DNA of 64,000 nt. Origin: Urophycis tenuis. Its lineage: Eukaryota; Chordata; Actinopteri; Gadiformes; Phycidae. Where the stretch lies: assembly GCA_036785325.1 (NCBI GenBank), contig JAXIVH010000007.1:12293018-12357017 (forward strand), written 5' to 3'. The translations under genes and the position numbers were made by a program. The notes beneath the pieces were generated by a model that searched no databases, was not told where the DNA came from, and saw only the letters and a program-made list of their open reading frames with translations. Below are positions 43,311 through 56,364 of this stretch, piece by piece (the first letter of the stretch is position 1; each line of letters opens with the position of its first letter).

Positions 43311-45560
43311 CCCTTGTCCCGGCCCGTTACTAGCGTATGCGTATCTACGGTATATGAACTCGTCAGAATATCACACACTTCTACTCCATGGTGTCACTGG
43401 AAGCATATCCATCCAAATTACACAAACATATTTGAATTAATATGGACAGTATATTTCAGTGGTCATGAAATCATTTTTTAAGCTAACAACGATGTATTTT
43501 GGTGCACTTAGTGTTACATTGCGACTGGGGACTGTGGGATATGGTAGTGAACGTGCGCGTAGCTTCACAGCGATAGAGACAATGGAGGAGTACAAACATA
43601 AGTGGCTTTCTGGATTCTTACAAAGATGATATAACTGATGATTTGTTAACTCAATCCCGCCATTCCGTGCATGTTTGGTAGCATTTCACAAATGAATGAA
43701 GTGCAAGAGCCGACGAAGATGCTCATCATTAAGAATAGACGCACCAATGCGAGTTTCGGTATGTATAGTCCCTTTACATAACCAGCACAATTTCTAAATT
43801 TCTAGGCCTAACTGGATATAATTTGTGGATCTATTTCTTTCACACCAAACACAAGTCACATTGTCCATTATAAAACCAACCCACTTGGTTCTACATTATT
43901 CAACACAATCATGGTAGTTCGGAATCCTCTTCAGAAAACTAAGCTAGTGCAAATCACACTGAAGAAGAAAAAAAGTGAATTACTTTGAAGTAATCAGCTG
44001 GTGCCCACAATGCAACAGTGCTGCAGTGCGGCGCTCGACTCAATGCCACAGAACAAGTGACAGCGCACATGCACCTGTGCGCTTGATAGCATGCTCAATT
44101 TGGAAATTGCGGCATGGTTAACATTTACATTGAGGGCATTTAGCAGACGCTTTTATCCAAAGCAACTTACAAAGAGTACATTTGTCATACACTGGTAAAA
44201 ATGAAGCAGGGGGGTAGTAAATTCAACAAAAAAACTATTTGTGAATTGAACTAAAAAAAATTATATTTTCTACTCTACATTATTATTATATTACCTAGGG
44301 TGAATTTAATGTGTTTACCTTACATGATTTAAAATATATTGCAATATTTGTAAAATGTAAATATATACAAACAAAGCTGCATAATTTCAACACAATTATA
44401 TTGTTGAATTATTCCACTTATATCAATTGTGTTGTATTTACAAGAATGTAACAGTGAAGTTTACAGCGCTCAACCCGGCTCAACCGGACAGAACAGCCAA
44501 GGACCAGTTTAATTGAACACTTCAGTGCATTTGATGTTTGACCATGCCGTCTACTTTTCGGTCGAGCTGGTAAGTTTTACAACTTTTGCTTAACCAAACT
44601 GTTTAACTGTTAGAAGTTACCTGTTAACATACTCCAGTGCCATTTAGGATATCTCTGTGTTTTGTTGTCAATATGCCTTGCAAACGTGTAAGCGACTGCT
44701 AAGTTTTTTAGTGTCATGCTTGCTAGCCAGTAACATTACAGTTAAATAGGGGTTATGCGGAACGCCCAGCGCTCGAACCGGAACACTGGTCTAAACAGGT
44801 CTAATCATTTCCGCTTTTCACATCCGTACACAGTGGTTGACTGCAGCGGTAGGTGATATCCTCTGAGGTAACTTCTCAGTGTCGCTATTATAATAAAATT
44901 CTTATTTCTGATCAAACTTAAGTGTATTTGTTTTAATGAAAATGTCACAAATGTTAAAATATCAGAAACGGCAATATCTGAATAGCAGTTTTAGTTGTGT
45001 GGCTAGCGGCTCTGTGTCTGGGAAATTTAACGCTCGCTGTTTGACTAATTTCCAAAGGATGAGTCAGTCAGGGCAATATGGGTCCGAAACATTAGGTGTG
45101 ATATCTTCGTTATAAGGAGACACACCACCCTCTGCCGTCGACATTTTATGCCAGAAGATATTGAATTGAATGGGGCCGACGCCGTTTGAAACCCGGGGTG
45201 ATTCCGGTGTTGTTCGCCTGGAACAACTTCAGCCTGCCGGGTCGCTCGGCCAAGCGTGTGGCAGAGGACATAGCGGCAAGAGGAGGATGAGGAGCTGATC
45301 GATGACAGCGCGTCTTTGAGGTGTAACGACTATGATAGCCAAATGGATGATCTAAGGTGCCTATCGTAAGCCAAATCATTGTACCTATTGTAAATACATT
45401 AGTACATGAAGCATTATTGACACATGATTGCAGAAAATGTTTTTTATACTGTCAAATAAATGTTGTGCTCAGAACATAACGTCTATTAAAAGTCAGGTAC
45501 TATATAACTGCCTTTTTTCTTATTACTTTTGTGACCTCTGGGTCAACTACTATGTGTTGG
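43311..45560. other. Repeat-like DNA, no intact gene
   Basis: gggcatttagcagacgcttt + tatccaaagcaacttacaa (about 44136-44172) is a very common teleost dispersed motif. An AT-rich stretch covers 44230-44460. A possible short exon with donor (MPSTFRSSW|GTAAG) lies near 44543-44575. No domain was recognised. Confidence 0.4.
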
Positions 45561-45569
45561 ACTAGCATC

Positions 45570-46117
45570 TTTTCTTGAGCACTAATGGCAAAGTCACACC
45601 ATCCCACTCCTGTCAGCAAAAGTTGCCCCTGCACCTGCCAGAAGTACAGGTGACTCTATTTTAACAGCAGTGTTCCTTCCTTCATGTTTAGATACGTGCA
45701 GTCAACGTAGCTGCTAATGTTGGGGCACTTGATCTCAACTGGGCCAAAAGGTGGCTGTGCAAAAAGGGTCAAATACTAGGCCATCTGGTGAGGTGCCAAG
45801 CCTTGGGGCATCAGGGTGAACAATTAGGCCACAGGGCATGTAGGTTACATTCCTTATTTTGCAGTATTCTTGTGCTGCCGTAAACTCCATATCTGCACCT
45901 ATTTGAGTAAAAGACGTTTCTAAATTTGAGTAGAATTATGGCAGCTGATGCCACTCTGAATTTCCAGCCTGCTCTCTGGTTGCCACCTCAATCTAAATGT
46001 GACATTCAAACTTTTCAGGTGGAAGTGTTGTTCGTCGGTTAGCTCATGTGCACAGTCTGTCGGGGCACGCCGGTAGTCATCTAAAGGAAGCTGTGGAAGA
46101 GGTGGAGCATCCATATT
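45570..46117 (-). pseudogene. YqaJ-type viral-recombinase-fold nuclease gene, decayed
   Basis: Read on minus: MDAPPLPQLPLDDYRRAPTD, then ELTDEQHFHLKSLNVTFRL (46114 down), frame loss, CGLIVHPDAPRLGTSPDGLV (about 45835-45780), a frameshift near 45752, PVEIKCPNISSYVDCTYLN, TAG at about 45660, then YFWQVQGQLLLTGVGWCDFA. The Asp of SPDG, Glu/Lys of EIK and the Gln of WQVQGQ are the catalytic pattern of the YqaJ/lambda-exonuclease family. Such genes occur in many copies in fish, probably carried by DNA transposons. At least two frameshifts and one stop make this copy non-functional. Confidence 0.65.
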
Positions 46118-47335
46118 GATCTGTATTACCCTAGTAGGTAGCTGCTGGTAAGAAAGTAAACTTCCCTTTTGGGCTACACCAGTGTTTTCTCATCACTGGT
46201 GGACATTGTTGCCATGAGGGGCCTTCAGTCTTTATAAGGGTCCTCAATACATAGCAGTCCAATATTGAACGGGTTCCCATTCACACCCTTGTAGAGTGTA
46301 TTTCTATGAAACAAAGTGGTACAGTTCATATCCTACTGTGACAAGGTTACAATTATAAAAGTAAAATATGTTGTATGTATGGTCTGCTGGCTTCAGTAAC
46401 TGCAATGTGTGGAAAAAGAGATAGAAATTAATTTACAAAACTAAAGTCCATAAAGTCAGTATAGTGTCATAGTCCTCATTTGAGAGGAGAATGACCTGAA
46501 GATAGGAACCATTTGCCAGTGTTTTTTCATTCTTCTGCATGGACCTGTGACTAGCTGCTCCGACACTGACAGTACCTGTCAACCTGTCTTTGTTTGAAAC
46601 TGGTGGACAAGAAGATACAGCAATTGTTCATTCATTTATTTATCACATTTGTCATTATACAAACAAAAGAATGCTGAAACACCTGCCAGAACGGCAGTCG
46701 ACATTAGACCTACAGTCGACACATAGGACCAGCATTAACACACAGGACATCATAGTAATTATACTATTGGTACCAAAACCCCATCGCTAAAACGCAGTCT
46801 TCATTTGATTGTTTTAATCGTCTGTGACAAAAAAAAGGCTAAACTACTGATAGCATATAAGTCTAAACTAACGACTGATAGTTACCTAACGCTATATCGG
46901 GTGCCATTAGCAAAAGCTACATATTACATACCTTCATTATTATGAATAATGAGGAAGCGTAAAACTTAAATCCCTTGTCAAACACAGTACTCAGGGCTCT
47001 GGAGGTCTGTTTGGCAATAGTGTGTACATCGGAAATTGTTATTAGGGGTAGCTCCTGTAAACACCGGCTGTAGAAGTTATTTTACTTCGCTAGGTGAGTC
47101 AGCCATGAAGACAGCAGCGGACTGCCGGAAGTAGTTAGACCTGTTTTGAGAACCCGGAAGAATGTTGCGCATAACCCCTATTTACTATGGGTTTAAATTT
47201 GTCTCAAAAATAACTGCAAATGCACAGAGGGTGATCTACAAATATGTAGATATATGTGTATATGTATATGTATATGTGTATATATGTAGTCCACCTTCAT
47301 GTCCAAGTTGGACCACTGTACACCAACACTCTTTG
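46118..47335. other. Unassigned AT-rich sequence
   Basis: tatgtatatgtatatgtgta microsatellite at about 47247-47287. No coding content recognised. Confidence 0.4.
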
Positions 47336-47344
47336 CTCTTTTCA

Positions 47345-48392
47345 GAAATAAAGGAGGTGCTGCAGGTGTAAAAATTACACAGAATCTGGAAAGACTCTAT
47401 GAGGTAAATATTCATTTTCTACAGGCATCATACATATGCTGTTATTTTCAGTTTTTTTCTGTTATTTCAACTTTTTTTTTTCTTTTTTTAATGATTTGTT
47501 TTTGGGCTTTTTGTCTTTAATCAGATAGGACAGTTGAGACAGACAGGAAGTGAGTGGGAGAGAGAGATGGGGTGGGATCGGGAAATGACCGCAGGTCGGA
47601 TTCGAACCTGGGTCCCCGTGGGCCCTTGGGCCCGTACATGGCATGAGCGCTGTAGCCTGTTGCGCCACACCGCCCCCAGTAACTTTTTTTGTTGTCTCAT
47701 TAGAGAGTAACACAATTGAGAGCAAGAGAGACACAGTCATCCACGGCCTCATTACATACCTTGGAGAGAAGGTAGAGGACCTGATCAAAGAATACATTGT
47801 AAGAGAAACTAGGTTATCCTTATTCATGTCCTTCTCAAGCATGTTATTGTTTGTGTTTAACTTTCCTATACACACTGTCATGTTCTCAATACTTTATGCC
47901 AGCAAGTTTTAGAAATGTAAAGCTTCATTTTATTCAGTGTCATGGTGCATTTTGTCCTGAGTGTGGGATCATTCTGCTGTTTATTTGACACTAGCTACAT
48001 TGAATCTGAATAACAGTTCTGTCTTTATTGCCATTTTCTATCAAACAGCTGAATGTAGTTCTGGTCTTATTCTTTAGGTTCTTGATGATGACAATTTCCA
48101 CCACGTGAAAGAAGATCTGTCCACACTGGCCATTAAGATATTTGTCGTTAAAAAATCCATTGACAGCAGCACTACAGTTGGCATTGCTATTGATGGAGAA
48201 GAAGTTCTAACCGGTATGTGCAGTGTAGCAGAGGGATGTTCTCTTCTTATGGGTATTGTTTACGCCTTAAACTTAAGCTATCCCAAAGAGCTTCGATACA
48301 CCTTCGAGGTGTTTCAAAAAGTGTTTTTGGAGCTGGATGTGGGGAGGACCTCCTCTAAAGTCCAAGCTCTTAAAACCAAGATGCTTGCTTAA
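47345..48392 (+). pseudogene. C-terminal three exons of a SAMD3-like family gene (partial copy)
   Basis: Exons: 47345-47403 (NKGGAAGVKITQNLERLYE, donor GAG|GTAAAT); 47706-47798 (ESKRDTVIHGLITYLGEKVE..., donor ATT|GTAAGA); 48078-48392 (acceptor tctttag|, VLDDDNFHHVKEDLSTLAIK, VGIAIDGEEVLTGMCSVAEG, MGIVYALNLSYPKELRYTFE, then QALKTKMLA and TAA). Phases agree (0) and these exons are open. The rest of the gene is absent upstream, where other repeats sit, so it is probably a fragment. The second exon is homologous to 25463-25548. The intron between exons 1 and 2 carries a SINE. Confidence 0.6.
47480..47690 (-). mobile_element. tRNA-derived SINE
   Basis: On minus: gggggcggtgtggcgcaaca (A-box region), B box GGTTCGAATCC (47598-47608), body with cacttcctgtctgtctcaac, and the tail ttaaagacaaaaagcccaaa followed by aacaaatc. 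Confidence 0.7.
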
Positions 48393-48414
48393 ATGGCTGT
48401 CCGCTTTAGGAACA

Positions 48415-48839
<425 letters not shown>

Positions 48840-49289
48840 AGTTAAAAAACGCAAGTTAAAACGCAAGTTAAAAAATGTAATTAGTTCATTTAAATAAACC
48901 TTTCAAGTTGCAAACTTTATTTTTTAAGTTGTGATCAGATAATAATGTTGGTAATTACATCAAATTAATTTAGCATATAATGTATACAAAAATTTCATTT
49001 AGTTGTAACTCAAAAAAGGTATCTTGATAACTTAATATTTTAAGTTCCCTCTCCTACCCATACAATGTGTCTGGACTAGTTCTGAGTAGAGATGGTGTGT
49101 TAGGAGGCCGAACAACCTTGATAAAAGCAACATTTCATGGTGAGCAAAATGTAATTCTAATAGTTCTACTGAAGTATTGGGTTTACATAGTTTCAGTGAC
49201 TTTCTTTCAGATAATAGCCTGTGTGCCCCAGCAAGGGAGAGCTGTTGGGAAAAGGATTATTCACATTTAGCTCATCGCATGCGGCCGCC

Positions 49290-50914
49290 AGCTACATGCT
49301 AATGTTACCCAGTGTCACAGCCACAAAAAAAAATTGTTCATTCACATGTAACTGTGTTTGGATTATGGGCTGAGGGAAGCGGGGCAGAGAAGGTGGTGCA
49401 GAGATGGGCCTTGTGGTACCCCATATGAGAGGAACACAGAAGGTTCGATGTGACAGGTAGGACCTGAACCATTCCAGAGCTGTGCCACTGATGCCCACCC
49501 ACTGCTCCAAACGGGCAATCACGATTTCATGGTCCACTGTATCAAAAGCAGCAGTCAGATCAAGCAGTACAAGGACAACGCAGTGACCAGAGTCAGTAGC
49601 TAAAAAGATGTAATTAAAAACTCTTAAAAGCGCTGATTCTGTGCTGTGCAATGTTTTAAAGCCAGATTGGAAGATCTCAATAATATTTTGTTCATTTAAA
49701 AAGTCCATGAGCTGGGAATACACAATCTTCTCTAAGATTTTATCTTCTAAAAAACAGTACAATCCGGCCCATGTTTTTTTTAACAACGGTTGGCATGTTT
49801 AAAATGACCAGGAACCACTCCAGAGGTCAGACTGCTATTAATAACTGCAGTAAATGATGCTCCAACAGTCTGAAAAACCTCCTTAAGAAGTCGGGGAGGG
49901 ACGTTATCGACTGGAGAGCCTGAGGGCTTCAGATGACCAGCGATATCCTGCACAAAGGGCAGGGTCACAGGCTGAAATGAGTGAAGAACAGCAGAGAAGG
50001 GGACAGACACAGAGGGGTCAATGGCAGGTGGGGAAATAAGTGCTCTGGCAGATGTGACTTAATCATTAAAAAAGTGAAGAAAGTTTTCACACACAGGAGG
50101 CCTCAATTCCAACAGTCTGTGGTGCATTTAAAGCAGAGTTGATAACTTTAAACAAAACACGAGGCTTGTGAGAGTTTAACAGGACAATATCAGAAAAATA
50201 TTTCCTTTTAGCCTCTTTCACAACGGATTGGTAATGCCTCCAGCAATCCCTCAACATTTGAAATGACACTTGTAATTTGTCCTTTTTCCATTTTCTCTCA
50301 ACTCTTTGGCAATTTTGTCTGGCAGCACGGGTTGTTTCATTCAGCCTGGGCTCTGCCTCTGACTTAGTTTTATGCCGTCTAGTCTTTAATGGAGCCGCAA
50401 TGTCTATGGCAGTTTGACAGGTGTCGAGAAACCATGAGTTCAGAGCCTCAGTACCATTATACACAGATGCAGGCAAAACACAGTTTTGACTGAAAGCAGT
50501 GTTGAAGTGAGCAGCAGTGGAAGGGTTAATAACCCGACATCTACGAGCGGCAGTGCGAGGTTTGACTGCTTGACAGCAAACAATAGCGTCAAACAGTACA
50601 GCCATATGGTCAGAGAAAAACGCATCACAGATCTCCAGATTATCAACAGGCAAACCGTAAGATAACACAAGATCAAGTGTGTGGCCACGTTCATGTGTAG
50701 GCCCAATTACAGACTGTACAAGATTAAACGAGTCGATGATGTTTAATAATTCTCGTGCCAATGGGTTCTCAGGGCAACACACATGAATATTACTATCTCC
50801 CACAATAAGGACTCGGTCATATTTAGGCATAATATCCGCCAAGAACATAGAAAAGTCAGTTAGAAAGAGATGCATCTGTTGACAGAATAAATGGTTTCCT
50901 GTAATCTGGATGAG
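49290..50914 (-). pseudogene. L2/Jockey-type LINE fragment: endonuclease end and RT start, frames broken
   Basis: Minus, 50914 down: QMHLFLTDFSMFLADIMPKY, VLIVGDSNIHVCCPENPLAR, GHTLDLVLSYGL, FFSDHMAVLFD (AP endonuclease C-terminal motifs), linker, then PSGSPVDNVPPRLLKEVF, EKIVYSQLMDFLNEQNI, FQSGFKTLHSTESALLRV, VLVLLDLTAAFDTVDHEIVI. It ends shortly after GTALEWFRSYLSHRTFCV, before the ADD catalytic motif. Stop and frame changes occur near 50040-50087 and 49785. It is cut at both ends. Confidence 0.75.
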
Positions 50915-51230
50915 CACTCCACCAGCGCAGCCTTCAAGCGCTCGAATGAGTTGCGATGTGCCTCCTTCCAATCACTGGCATGCAACTTCTTGAAAGCAGC
51001 GGCACCTCACACATTTCCGGTCTTCCCCCTTGGAGCCGCAGTCAATACAAACAGGGGTTTAGCCATTCGGGAACAACCATTAATGAACTGCTGGTAATAC
51101 ATGACCATTTCTGGGAAGGTGTAACACCATCCTCCATCATGAGGTCCCCTACTGTCATAGAAGCAATGGCTTTCACCTTGTTGGGATCAGTTGCTACACC
51201 ATTGTCATCCACTACGTGTCCCCCCGGCTG
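50915..51230 (-). pseudogene. Gypsy pol fragment (RT-RNase H connection), unrelated to the 38-kb element
   Basis: Minus frame GHVVDDNGVATDPNKVKAIA followed by SMTVGDLMMEDGVTPSQ. After a frameshift it continues with DWKEAHRNSFERLKAALVEC, the region linking RT and RNase H in Gypsy elements. Internal stop at about 51060. It fuses directly to the LINE fragment at about 50914. Confidence 0.6.
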
Positions 51231-51310
51231 AGTGGAACCATTTAAACATACAAATAAAAAAATATAAAAGTAGCGCTGGAGCAGTCTTGAGGCACAGAAA
51301 AAGAAAGAGC

Positions 51311-51311
<1 letters not shown>

Positions 51312-51402
<91 letters not shown>
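51312..51402. repeat. (AT)n microsatellite
   Basis: About 43 uninterrupted AT units after atatataaat. Confidence 0.95.
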
Positions 51403-51405
<3 letters not shown>

Positions 51406-51649
51406 ACATGACTTGAGAATGTTCACAAAAAAATAAATTAAAAGAATATTTTGATAAGAAAATTTTTACCCAGCTATGAGCTATCAAAGAGAGCTCCACT
51501 CACCAAAACGTCTTATATTCAGTCAGGAACATCTTTACCAGTCTGGAGAAAATGGCGGTCGGTCATCCTCACGAAAAATGAGCTGACTACAGGGGTCTGC
51601 GCATGTGCACTTCAGCGTCACACAGCGTCACCTTGTGGTGAACTATGAC

Positions 51650-51960
51650 AACAAGTGGATATGACAAAATTACAGTTAAAATTATTCAAATTAAGTTGTA
51701 CCAATTATGTAATTGGTTTTCACCACTAAAATGCATTTGTATAAGTTATCTGAACTTAGAATTATTATTTGAGTGAAATTAGAGTCTACTTAGCTAAATA
51801 TTACAAGTTAACATACCAAAAATCGAAAATATGTTTTTACAGTGTAGCATGCAAGCTAGAAGAGTTGACTTGCACTAGCATCAGCGAACTCTACAACTAG
51901 AAGAACTGATAGAAATGTTGAAAACGTCTCCAATGATAGATAACACACAGGAGGTCCTCC
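51650..51960 (-). repeat. Dispersed repeat copy B and AT-rich MITE-like sequence
   Basis: 51855-51960 is the inverted partner of 10740-10850. Before it an AT-rich stretch ends tttttacagtgt (51834-51845), a motif found at ends of common fish MITEs. Confidence 0.5.
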
Positions 51961-52279
51961 ATATTTTCATTTTATCTGCTATTCTCAGAGCTCTCATATC
52001 ATTTTTTCTCAATTTAGGTGAATCTATTTATTGTTTATTGTTTATACTCTGTTTTTTTTTTTATTGCATTCCTTTATCCCACTGTACTGCTGTGTGAATT
52101 TCTCCTGAGGGGAATTAACAAAGGAATATCTTATTTTATTTCATCTTATGTTGAGCGTTAACACGACCCGTCGCTAGGGGGAGACATTTTACAACTAAAC
52201 GGACACGTCTCGCGTATATTTCCCTGCCATTAATTACGCTCACATTAAATTATCGCTATTATGGCATATAATTATATCG

Positions 52280-52520
52280 ATCGTCACCTACACACAGACC
52301 CTCCGCTGACCTTGAAGTGGATCTCGCATGGCGTGGACCTTACTGAATTCGTCGTGTGCGAGTGCGAACACAGAGAAGAAACGCAGACAGTCGGCAAACC
52401 GGGAATCGAACTCACGCCCCATGTAATTGGGCGACTCCCAAACGAAGTCCGCACGGCAACCCTCGTGGCTCCGGGACTCCCGCGCCGTCGGGATCGATTC
52501 ACAATGCTCCGCTCCGCTGG
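52280..52520 (-). repeat. Possible tRNA-derived SINE fragment
   Basis: On minus gagttcgattccc (52401-52413) is a B-box-like element preceded by a tRNA-like region (gggagtcgcccaattacatg). A clear A box or tail was not seen. Confidence 0.3.
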
Positions 52521-52621
52521 ATCTCATCTTGATGGGGTGCTGACATCGATTGGGATGGGAGGGGCGAGGGGGTGGGCTGGGGGCGTCAACACCACCACCC
52601 CCACCCCCCACCCCCTGCTCA

Positions 52622-52777
<156 letters not shown>

Positions 52778-52779
52778 GT

Positions 52780-53665
52780 AATCCAGCAGCCCACCAGGGT
52801 GACGTATTGATCAGGTCTGATTGAGATCGGTAGATATTGGAGCCGCACTGAGGCCAGAGTGAAAGCACCTTGGGTTAGGTTCGCCTGTTCAATTCCTATA
52901 TATGAATATTCTGTTCATGCTATAATACTGTTATGTCTTCATTAGTGACTCATTTTGGTGACGTGTTCCTGCCAGAGGGGACTGGAGAGGTGGTGGAAAT
53001 AATTCAGTGTTTTCTGTTTGAATTAGCGTGACAGATAACAACCATATCATATCCCTCACCTCTCCTATCTCCTGGGTTTGATCTCCCTTCTCTCCATGTC
53101 TGCCCTGCAATGAGGCTAACAGCCCAGAGGGACATGGGAGCATATCTACATAAAGACTCTTCCAATGCTACCTCACATTCTCTCTCCTAGTCTGCCTGTC
53201 TCTGTCTTTGTCGCTCTCTCTCCCTCTCTCTCTCCCCCTCTCTGGCTCTGCCTCTCTCTCTCCCTCTCAGACTCTCTGTTTCTCTCAAATGCCTAAAGGG
53301 CACTGGAACAACCAAAGAACATGGAGCAGAGTGTTTGTCAGCGGTCCACGTTGGTAGGGAACGTTCTGTGGTCCGGTTCTGTGTTCCACCTCCACCCCTC
53401 CCCAGCTCTCTGGTCCCAAAGGCACTGCCATCGTTCCATCAAGCCATCTACTCCATGCAGACATTTTCAATCGCCATGTAAAATGTGATTCATGTGCCAT
53501 TTATCTCTTTTTATGATTTGGGGGGCATTTTATGAATGTACTTGTCACTTTTACAGGTTAAAGTCCTACGTTAAGCCTGCCGCGTGATTGAGTTATTAAA
53601 ACATTATTGCAGTGGCCCGTCTCTGTGTGAGTGAGCAGAACCCTTCTATTGGACACAGACTGTGG
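52780..53665. other. Non-coding sequence with CT-rich patch
   Basis: ctctctctccctctc tracts at about 53190-53285. Nothing else recognised. Confidence 0.5.
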
Positions 53666-54259
53666 CTGTGTCTCAATCCATGTACTTCCACGAGTACACT
53701 TCCGTAAGTGCACTGTGTGCACTATGTACTTACTGATGTAATGCGTGAATTCCGTCTAAGAAGTACCGTCTCAAATGAAGCACTCCCGTTTTGCACTTAC
53801 CGGAAATGACGATACAAGCGTTCGTTCCCGTATTAGCATTCACGTATAAGCATATCAGCACAAACCGTTCACAATCGCTTATGACATCTGTCATACATCT
53901 GTCTAACAATAAAATGGTGATACATAACGAAAAATAACCACTTTTCGATTGATGTGTAACGTTATATCTTACATTTAAAAGGAGTGGTCTGGGCCAACGG
54001 TCCACAGGTGTCGTCCGCAATCTTTATCAGATTTTTTTGGAAAGTGCTGGCGTTCCCTCCCCTTCCGTTATGTAGACAAAATGGCGACCATTGAGGGTGA
54101 AAAGTGTCCAGCGTAGTACACTCAGCTTTTTGACCGTTATGAGTGCACCATCCGGGTACTAGCAGTGTACTGCGTCTTGCCGCAATTACCAGTGTGAACG
54201 CACTATGCACTCAAAAAAGGAAGTTTAAGTGCGCAAGTACGTGAATTGAGACAGACCCT
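53666..54259. mobile_element. MITE copy B, inverted relative to the 34.26-kb copy
   Basis: Left end ctgtgtctcaatccatgtac, right end gtacgtgaattgagacagac. High identity to 34256-34845 over the full length in opposite orientation, including the same internal open frame, with small substitutions and indels. Confidence 0.8.
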
Positions 54260-54695
54260 GTGACCCGGGTCCTGGCCGGCTTCCCTGTCCCGTCACAACA
54301 TGGCCGTCCTGGCCAGGGGATAGCAGGTAGGAACGGGGCTGGTGGAACAACATGCTGCGGCGCCGTGCGCTACACCAGGGACTACATCGGTGGAACCACA
54401 GCGCACCACGCAACACTCGGATCCCTTTTGGACTGCACGCTGACTGGGGATCCAAAACAAAAGCGCAGGGCTTTAATTGTGAAGGGGCTCCAGGTTCTGC
54501 TGGTACAAACCCCCCCCCCCCCCCCCCCCTCAGTCTATCCTTTATTCCTAATCTGGATCAGAACCCTCCCACTGGCTCAGCCCTGGTGGAAAACACATGA
54601 AGGATATTGGGATATGTGAGCTCAGAGCTAAACGACCCTGGAGAGGGGAAGAGCTGCCCTCCTCAGCCCCTGCAGAGAGACAGCAAGAGGCAGAC
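54260..54695. other. Non-coding sequence with poly(C)
   Basis: A C-run of about 19 at 54510-54528. No gene recognised. Confidence 0.45.
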
Positions 54696-54699
54696 AGAA

Positions 54700-55005
54700 C
54701 ACACGCACCCCCGGGGTCTGGCTGGTGGTCTGGAGCACACGCACCCCCGGGGTCTGGCTGGTGGTCTGGCTGGTGGTCTGGCTGGTGGTCTGGAGCACAC
54801 CCACCCCCGGGGTCTGGCTGGTGGTCTGGCTGGTGGTCTGGCTGGTGGTCTGGCTGGTGGTCTGGCTGGTGGTCTGGAGCACACCCACCCCCGGGGTCTG
54901 GCTGGTGGTCTGGCTGGTGGTCTGGCTGGTGGTCTGGCTGGTGGTCTGGAGCACATGCACCCCCGGGGTCTGGCTGGTGGTCTGGAGCACACCCACCCAG
55001 TGGTG
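54700..55005. repeat. 12-bp minisatellite (ctggctggtggt) with interspersed 27-bp block
   Basis: Runs of ggtctggctggt are broken by agcacacccacccccggggt blocks in an irregular order, then ggtggt repeats at 55015-55050. Confidence 0.92.
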
Positions 55006-55050
55006 ATGTGGATGGAGGTGGTGGTGGAGGTGGTGGTGGTGGTGGTAGTG

Positions 55051-55565
55051 GTCATTCTGGGTTAACAACGATACAGAGCTTCACACTGCTGTGGGCAGGG
55101 CTCTTGTAGGCTAGCTAAAGCTAAAGACCTAGCTAAAGACTAAAGGTTCTGTGTTGGCTAGCTAATGACCAAGGTTCCTGGTGACAGTACTTCAGTGACA
55201 TCTGGAGGATTCACTAACAGTCAAACATATGTTATTTAAATGTTAAAATAGGGAAAGATATATTTAAGGCATAGAGAGAACGGGGGTTGTCACATTCCTG
55301 GGACAAAATCATCCAGAGAAAGGTTGACCAAACGTGTCTTTCAGTATTTGAGGTAAAAGTAGATGTGGTGACCTCTCCATAGTTTACACTAGCAATCTGA
55401 GCCAACGAGCCAACGGGTTCAGAGGATGTACTTCTGACCGTGTACAGACCATCCACAACTTCTGACCCTGTTGTACCCATTAGCCCCAAACACTGGGAAC
55501 ACAGGGTCCAGGCTGCACCCTAAAGTTATCCTTTAGGGTAACCTCACTTACAAGTTCTACAACTA

Positions 55566-55566
<1 letters not shown>
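55051..55566. other. Non-coding sequence, no confident feature
   Basis: A short tandem of agctaaagac units at about 55115-55145. A minus open frame at 55232-55489 is not recognised. Confidence 0.4.
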
Positions 55567-55631
<65 letters not shown>

Positions 55632-55660
55632 ACGCGCGTGCGTGCGTGCGTGTGTGTCCA
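55567..55660. repeat. (GT)n microsatellite
   Basis: About 30 GT units and then cgtgcgtgcgtgcg. Confidence 0.95.
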
Positions 55661-55739
55661 TACATAGTACGAATATTTGTAACAATTAGTGTCATTAACG
55701 TTTAAGAAACACCTGTTCGTTTGACGGTCCTGTTAACGT

Positions 55740-56364
55740 TCGGGGGTCTCGGAGAGGAGAGGAGAGGAGAGGGGAGGAGAGGGGGGAGGAGGGGGGGTGG
55801 GGGGGGGGGGGGGGGGGTCCTCTCTTCCTCCTCACGTGACCGCTCCGCTCCTCCGGTCCACATCTCTTTGTTGTGGCTCCGGCTGCCGCAGCTGCTCCTG
55901 GCGCGGTGCTCACCTCGTCTCCCTCTCTCTCCCCCACTCTCGCTCCCTCTCCCCCTCTCTCTCCCCCTCTCTCTCAACACACCAACAACGGACACGGGGC
56001 GGTTCGCTGACCAGGTGACCCACACAGCCCGGTCCCGGTCAGTGGAAGGGGAGCATCGACCACAGCCTACGGAGTTAAAAGAGAAGCCCACCCTAACGGC
56101 GCCGGTCCCCCAGAACAGCCCCGGAGGCGCGAGGATGGCGCTGCGGTTCGTCTCGTCGCGTGGATCACCGACATCCGGTCCGCGGCTCCTCGGGTGAAAC
56201 CTCGGCTGGTTCGCACGTCTCAACACCGATGTGTTAACGCCTGCACCGAAGAGTAGCGTCTCCTCCAGAACCGTTCCCACCGTGAACCCGCCCGGTACCG
56301 TGTTGGACCTGGACCCCCATCCCTGCCGAGCGAACACAGCGCCAGACCCCTAAATACTCGCAGC
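55740..56364 (+). promoter_or_regulatory. CpG-rich promoter and 5' leader of the 56-kb gene
   Basis: gagaggagag repeats and a G run (55797-55817) precede TCACGTGAC (55832-55840), a USF/TFE-type E-box, then CpG-rich DNA up to the start codon. A 20-codon upstream ORF lies at 56135-56197. The start site is not determined. Confidence 0.55.

Noticed and set aside
55232..55489. Minus open frame of 85 codons
   Set aside because: No recognised domain, no splice context, and it lies in intergenic sequence next to microsatellites. A degraded exon cannot be excluded.
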